Source: Amoebophrya sp. AT5.2 (Eukaryota; Sar; Dinophyceae; Syndiniales; Amoebophryaceae). Taken from it: 11,050 nucleotides of DNA. Where the stretch lies: assembly GCA_005223375.1 (NCBI GenBank), contig RXOD01006173.1, positions 1 to 11,050 on the forward strand, written 5' to 3'. A program made the translations under genes and the position numbers. This document shows, piece by piece, positions 6,719 through 11,050 of the stretch; within the stretch, counting starts at the first letter, position 1, and each line of letters starts with the position of its first letter. The notes below the pieces were generated by a model. The model was not told the origin of the DNA. It worked only from the letters and a program-made list of their open reading frames with translations, and did not search any database.

Positions 6719-9700
6719 TTACTTTTTCTTGCCCTTTTTCTTGCCGAACTTTGCCATCGGATCCGGCATGTAGGGGTTAAACTGCAACAACGGAACCGCT
6801 ACCGAAATCCCGTCCTTCACGCGGAAGTTTTCGTACGGCTTTAGCAGGGCGTTCGTCAGTGTCGTTTCCGACACAACGATGTTCTTCTCCCTGAGCTTCT
6901 CGCGACATCTCTCGATCTCCTCGAACTGGGCGTCGCGGCGGTCCACGTACAGGTCGCTGCTCGGCTGCAGCTGCCCGTGCACCTCGGCCCACAGTTTCTG
7001 TGGGAATGTGATGGCAGGAGCAGTTCAAAGTTGATGTTCGTCATGATGGTTTCATTTTGTGACTGACTCTAGCTCTCCTCCTGCGCAGAAGTGATGTGAT
7101 AACCTCGCCTAATACTCGTACACATAGAAAAATCATTGATCGTCGTAGTGGTTCAAGGAATCAAGTTGCCACGGAACAAGTACGCATGTCCCGAGTTCGT
7201 CGGCGAAGGTGTCTTCGGCTTGGTTTTGGACAAAGGGCGGGATAGTGACGTCCTCTTCCGGTTCGTGCAAAAACGTGGAGAGCTGGTGCCGCAGGCGCTT
7301 CATTTCGGTCTTGCGCACGTCCTCATTGATGGTCGCCATCTCAACGTCGCCGTTGTTTTCGTGCCGGCAATCGCCGTTCGCGAGGTAGCCGTGGGCCATT
7401 ACGCCATCCCGCTCAAAAAGCTCCTCCTGCGACGGGCCCGCGGTCTCCCCATCCTCGCCTGGTGCTGCGGCCGCGGGTCTGAGGTGTGCAATGGATACTT
7501 TATTTGCTGGGGAAGAATTTCAGTTTTCCTTTTCTGTATTTCAATTTTTGGGGCAGGCACGAGCACTGCGAGAGGGGACCCACGTACACTGTAAGACTAA
7601 TGTAGCATTGCATGATCATGATGCGACCTCGTTGTCGTTCCCGCCGCTCTTCCCGCAGGCGCCGACCTCGGCCTGCTGCTGCCGTGAAAGCCTCTCGGCA
7701 GCAGGTACACGTTTGGTCCCCCTGGCTGCAGGTTCGCTCCTTCTTCCTGTCTCCGCACCAGCTGCTCTTCCACGCGCGAACGAAATTCCCGCCAATTCGC
7801 GATCGCTGCCTGCATCTCGTCGTGCTGATTCTTGTCCTCGACCTCCTTGCGCCGTTTTTCCAGCCACCGCTCCTGCATTTTCTGCTCGGGCGTTTTCGGG
7901 GCTTTGTCGGGGTCCAGCTCGGTATTCAACATTTGCTCAAACTCGTCAGGTTGGATTGCGTCCGGTGGAAGAGGGTAATGCGCATTGAACGTGCCGACGG
8001 AACGGAGGCTGCGGTGGGGAAAAGTAGATGTGTGAAAGAGAGCGGAACCCAATCAGATTTTTGAGGTTTTCCACGCGAACCATATCGTATTCTTTCATGC
8101 AGCACGAAGAAATAAAAAATCGTTCTTGTGGAGACGTCGCTGTTCATGAGTCACTCAACACGAGTCGCTCTTTATTCATTGTCTACTCACTCTATCTAAA
8201 CATCGTTACTAAAAACGCTTGAAGAATTCGCCTTCAACTTCAAGGCCTTCATGACAGTACCTGCTCGCGCTGCTTGGTCGCGTCGCGTTGGCGAGGCGAC
8301 GCATTTCGGCGGTTTGCGCGCTGTGCGGGCGAAGCCCCGCCGACGTCGGTCTGCCAGCCGAAGTAGGTCTCGATCCCGGCCGAGTCGTGCTCGAGCTTGG
8401 TCGTGAGGAAGCGTCGAATGCAGCTGTTCCGATGAATCAGTCAGTATCTATCACCACAAGCAGGAGAAATGAGGTGAGCACCAGCACTACAGCACAAAGG
8501 ACAAATAATAGCTAGACAACAGCTGCTGCTACACCAGAAGTCGAGATGAAAGTGAGATAGATACACGTGCCCGAGTGGAGACTGAAGCGACTCTGTGGGC
8601 GGCCGCCGTAAGACGCTTTGGCGCTGTGTGGGCGAGGGAGGTGGCGGTCGCGTGAAAATTCGACAGGTCGGGCACTAGCGCTCGCGGGCCGCATCGCGGA
8701 CGAGGGACGTCCACTGCCAGTCCGGCCCAGCCGTGTACTAGCCGACCAAGGGCGCGACTGCGTCTGCGACACTGAAAGGAAGTCGAATTTCGATGAAGAA
8801 TTGAACTTTTTGAAAGGAAAAACAATCACAAACAGAGCAAGGCATACTGATAGATACGGCTCATGGTGCTCCTGGTCATGCTGCTTGGCGGTCTCTCGAA
8901 GGCCGACGTCGACGGTGGCCGCGTGCTCAATGCGGAAAGGGGTCTTCGGCTGCTCGCCAGAAGCTGCTTGGCCGAGTCAGGACGCAGGGTCGCGGAGTGT
9001 GGCCGCGTCGCCGCGGAGTTCGGTCTTCTTTTGGCTGAGTCCGGGCGCGTGAAATTGTATGTTTTGCGCGGCTTCGGGTTCCGTTTCGGCGGCGAATACA
9101 CCTCGCGGCTGGGTTCCCCCGCACTTTCCCCATCTAGGTGCTGGCTTGTACTTTGAAAGCGGTTCGTCAGCCGCTTCGGATGTTGGGCTGCGTACCTGGC
9201 ATACCGTAAGGCGTCCTCATTTTCTATCGACAAAAACAACAGCACCAACAGCAACATCGATAGATGGACATGGAACAGCAAAAACAACTTTCTTGCACTG
9301 AAGCAAGCTCATCATCCAACGAAGGATGAAAGTAAAAGAAAGGTAGAGCAGTAAGTACTTTGCGCTTCCTTCGTTGGCTCCACCTTGCTTAAAGTCGTCG
9401 AAACCGGGCGGGTTTGTGTCGCCTGCACCGCCGACGTCCCGAGAGCTGTACCGGGCTAGGTTCGCACGGTAAAAAGTGTACATGCGGTCTACGAACTTCC
9501 GACAGTTGTCCGGCTCTTTGTACGGGATGTCGTTAAACATGTGTTTCACGCGCCGGAAGAAGGCGTCGTTCGGAAAGTACGTCGCGCTCTTGCCCCCGCC
9601 GTCCATGCGCACTGGCTTGCTCTCGTCGTCGCTCTCGCTGCTCGCGAACTTGTTTTTGTACTTCAGTCGGTAGTACCGCTGCAGGTGCTTTTGGATCTCC

Positions 9701-10266
9701 ACGTACTTGGGGTCCGCTGAGTACACGTAGCCCGCGATTTTCTTCATCCGCGGCGCCTTCTCCCCCAGATCCTCTTGCTCGATTAAGTGCTTCACGGAGG
9801 CGAACTGCGGGTTCTCGCGCGACGGGGGCATGATTCCAGCAGCGGCACCCGGACCCGCCGCCATTGCGTCGTCGATCACCTGCGACATGCTCGCGGAAGA
9901 GGCCTTATTGTCCTTGGAGAGCTGCTTCGCGCGCTCGCTCTTGATCTCGTTGCGCACCTCGTCCGTGACCGCGCTCCGCTTCAGAAAGGCCAACCGCGGA
10001 TCGGCAGCCAGTGCGGGCCGTGTGCTCATGCGGCGGTTGCGAAACATGGACATCAGCTGCTTCAGCTCGGCGTCAATCCCCAGCTGCGAAAACTGCTTCT
10101 CGGGAGGGAGGTCGGCAGGCCGGCTGCTGGCTGTAATTGATGGCGGACCTCCGCCGTGCTCCTGGGAAGCGGTCTGGAGCTGGGGATCCACGGGCTCATC
10201 CTTCTTGCCAGGACTCGCAGGGTCGCCGCCGGTCGTCGTGGGAGAATCCTTCATAGTCACGTCCAT
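6719..10266 (-). CDS. RPxSA-repeat coiled-coil protein, probably cytoskeletal; family not recognised
   Basis: Seven exons (10266-9359, 9195-8858, 8771-8565, 8423-8261, 8008-7628, 7478-7184, 6997-6719) join in frame through six GT-AG introns, giving 2571 nt and 856 residues. Residues 1-300 hold a disordered leader and a helix-rich basic region, for example LQRYYRLKYKNKF (195-207) and RRVKHMFNDIPY (238-249). Residues 353-537 carry 13 RPxSA motifs plus five near variants, with a fourteenth RPRSA at 651-655. A charged coiled-coil segment spans about 578-628. A second conserved-looking block follows: EELFERDGVMAHGYL (684-698) and then a helix containing MKRLRHQLSTFL. The end is FNPYMPDP and a tail with KKKGKKK (850-856). 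Frame agreement across all junctions, and the repeat being kept in the same frame through exons 2 to 5, strongly support the model. RPxSA-type Ser/Pro/Arg repeats suggest a microtubule- or cilium-associated, phosphorylatable linker; that role is inferred. The exon 5 donor is the least certain, because an alternative AG|GTCGGC a few codons earlier keeps the same phase. Confidence 0.82.
6998..7183 (-). other. Intron 6 of the RPxSA gene
   Basis: This 186-nt phase 0 intron begins GTACTTGT and ends TCCCACAG. Splicing joins ACA TGC to AAA CTG TGG and keeps the frame into the last exon. The unspliced frame would meet a stop after 17 more codons. Confidence 0.8.
7479..7627 (-). other. Intron 5 of the RPxSA gene
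   Basis: This 149-nt phase 2 intron begins GTCGCATC, the only one of the seven without A at +3, and ends CACCTCAG. The acceptor frame leads directly into the acidic stretch PGEDGE and then EELFERDG. The donor is supported by phase and by the stop in the unspliced frame just beyond it; an upstream GTCGGC gives the same phase. Confidence 0.7.
8009..8260 (-). other. Intron 4 of the RPxSA gene
   Basis: This 252-nt phase 2 intron, the longest here, begins GTACTGTC and ends in a pyrimidine-rich stretch and CCACCGCAG. GCAG stands at both the exon end and the intron end. It contains an imperfect 61-nt palindrome at 8071-8131. Splicing joins the RPSSAS repeat to SLRSVG in frame. Confidence 0.82.
8071..8131. 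repeat. Imperfect 61-nt palindrome inside intron 4
   Basis: The two 30-nt arms (8071-8100 and 8102-8131) around the central base 8101 are near reverse complements. Paired by hand in the minus-strand transcript, I count about 21 Watson-Crick pairs, 3 G-U pairs and 6 mismatches. The outer ends CCAC/GTGG and the inner GCA-TGC part match perfectly. This is a long hairpin for such a short intron. Confidence 0.75.
8424..8564 (-). other. Intron 3 of the RPxSA gene
   Basis: This 141-nt phase 1 intron begins GTATCTATC and ends CGGAACAG. The phase is fixed because the following exon, read in this phase, continues the RPxSA repeat (SRPTSAGRPTSAG). The inverted word GATAGATAC lies on the minus strand at 8452-8444, about 20 nt before the acceptor. 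Confidence 0.82.
8772..8857 (-). other. Intron 2 of the RPxSA gene
   Basis: This 86-nt phase 1 intron begins GTATCTATC, the same nine bases as intron 3, and ends with a good pyrimidine tract, TTCCTTTCAG. Splicing joins the TRSTMS stretch to LSQTQSRPWSAS. A second GT at 8847 (GTATGC) gives the wrong phase. Confidence 0.78.
9196..9358 (-). other. Intron 1 of the RPxSA gene
   Basis: This 163-nt phase 2 intron begins GTACTTAC and ends TATGCCAG. GTAC follows both junctions, so the donor side reads AAA|GTAC and the acceptor side CAG|GTAC. Inside is an 8-bp inverted repeat, TCTATCGA (9264-9257) and TCGATAGA (9230-9223), with a T/G-rich 26-nt loop. Other acceptors in the region give the wrong phase or a stop. 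If it were translated, this segment would encode a spurious hydrophobic stretch. Confidence 0.72.
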
Positions 10267-10282
10267 CCTGAAACTAAAAGAA
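10267..10282 (-). promoter_or_regulatory. 3' splice-site-like sequence directly before the start codon
   Basis: The minus strand reads TTCTTTTAGTTTCAG and then G and the ATG of the RPxSA gene, so an ideal pyrimidine-tract CAG acceptor ends one base before the start codon (AG at 10269-10268). It suggests either a 5' UTR intron or a trans-splice acceptor for a spliced leader. If it is a normal coding acceptor, the true start would lie in an upstream exon that I could not identify. Confidence 0.5.
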
Positions 10283-10824
10283 TGCCTATGAATGCAGGAG
10301 CGTGATGGAACCTACATCAGGCGGGCGTGAGGTGGCACATTGTCATTTCATTTTGCAAGACGCTCGCGTGTTGCGACAGCTTTGCTTCAAGATTTATGTT
10401 TGCCCTCCAAGGTTGTACTTAGATCAACTTTGCAGCCGAGCCTCGATTTCGATCGCTGAAGACTCCTCTCCAACTACCACCTTCTCCTCGACGACATGAG
10501 CGCATTGTGAGCGGCGTATAGCCACTGGTACTCGACGACAAGCTTCGGGCGAGTGCTGAGCACCACTTTTCTGAATATCTATTCTTTCATTCTTCGTTGT
10601 ACATTTGATCTTGTCAAGGTCAATCGAAATATTCCACTGCGTAAACTAAGTTTGCGTTCTGTAGTTCTTCGAACGCAATTTTTTCGACGCTCTAGAGTTG
10701 CGAGCGTATTTCTCGATGATTTTCCACCAGCGCGTATCCGTCGCAGCTGCTGGCTGTTACGTCTTCGTTAAGTGTAAGTACTTTATGAGCGCCGCCCGCC
10801 CGGACAACTCTACTACTTCTTCGT
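10283..10824. other. Upstream region of the RPxSA gene, no supported gene
   Basis: About 540 nt of mixed composition shows no convincing exon. One minus-strand frame after a CAG at about 10746 stays open for some 50 codons, but it is Arg/Thr-rich, lacks the GC-ending codon preference and has no motif. The donor-like AAAGTACTTAC at 10783-10773 on the minus strand is identical over 11 bases to the donor of intron 1 of the RPxSA gene. The promoter and any 5' UTR exon of that gene should lie here. Confidence 0.4.
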
Positions 10825-10982
10825 CTATAGGGTGAATGGGGTAGTCTCGTAGGCTCCCTCCGCCTCCGTCCTCGGTGGTACTTCGCGCAGACGCGCGGCC
10901 GCTCCATTACCATTTCCCTCCGCCGGCGTTGGGACGTGCTGCCGCCTCATGTCGTCCCGCAGTAGGCACATGAGCGAAACCG
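10825..10982 (-). CDS. Possible last exon of another minus-strand gene
   Basis: An acceptor-like TTGTTTTGTCCTGTAATCTAG ends at 10983. From it a frame runs about 52 codons to a TAG at 10827-10825 with strongly GC-ending codons, beginning VSLMCLLRDDMRRQHVP and ending ETTPFTL. This looks like the C-terminus of a protein whose earlier exons lie beyond the right edge. The alternative is that a neighbouring frame, reading DYPIHPIDEEVVELSG and ending at AAA|GTACTTAC (10781), is the real exon. Both readings overlap and only one can be right. There is no homology to offer. Confidence 0.35.
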
Positions 10983-11050
10983 CTAGATTACAGGACAAAA
11001 CAATGCATCTTACTTTTAAAACATCTATTAAAAACCGGACGTCACTCGCT

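Noticed and set aside
8260..8423. Alternative exon 4 frame reading HDSAGIETYFGWQTDVGG
   Set aside because: It looks protein-like, but the phase set by the GTATCT donor and the continuing RPxSA repeat select the other frame, which also joins the next exon correctly.
9196..9287. Hydrophobic N-terminal segment that looks like a signal anchor
   Set aside because: It exists only if intron 1 is read as coding. The first exon already supplies the start at 10266, and splicing removes this segment.

Overview
The window looks like nuclear DNA of a single-celled eukaryote. Three recognisable genes lie head to tail on the minus strand. Two of them are open only if short GT-AG introns (86 to 252 nt) are removed, and nothing resembles bacterial operons or ribosome binding sites. 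A protist of the alveolate/dinoflagellate kind would fit: same-strand gene order, relaxed 5' splice sites, high GC3 coding and a probable cytoskeletal repeat protein. That placement is an inference from style, not from a marker gene.

Layout from left to right: (1) 1-850 is an AT-rich flank with short tandem and dispersed repeats and no credible gene. (2) 851-3450, minus: a superfamily 1B (UPF1/IGHMBP2-like) helicase of 812 residues whose single intron cuts the Walker A motif. (3) 3451-3945: intergenic. (4) 3946-5421, minus: an intronless endonuclease/exonuclease/phosphatase enzyme closest in motifs to nocturnin/CCR4. (5) 5422-6718: about 1.3 kb with no supported gene. (6) 6719-10266, minus: a seven-exon gene for an 856-residue protein carrying 14 RPxSA motifs plus 5 near variants, a coiled coil, a conserved-looking C-terminal block and a lysine tail. 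I do not recognise the family by name. (7) 10267-11050: mostly non-coding, with a possible last exon of a further minus-strand gene near the right edge.

Helicase and nuclease both belong to families that act on RNA or nucleotides, but nothing in the sequence ties them together beyond adjacency. The most unusual signals are the introns. All seven have CAG acceptors, but six of seven donors lack G at +5. One intron carries a 61-nt imperfect palindrome, two begin with the same nine bases, and two have short direct repeats at their junctions. The start codon of the repeat protein sits one base after a strong 3' splice-site sequence, which suggests a 5' UTR intron or trans-splicing. No complete new defence, mobile or RNA-guided system is visible.
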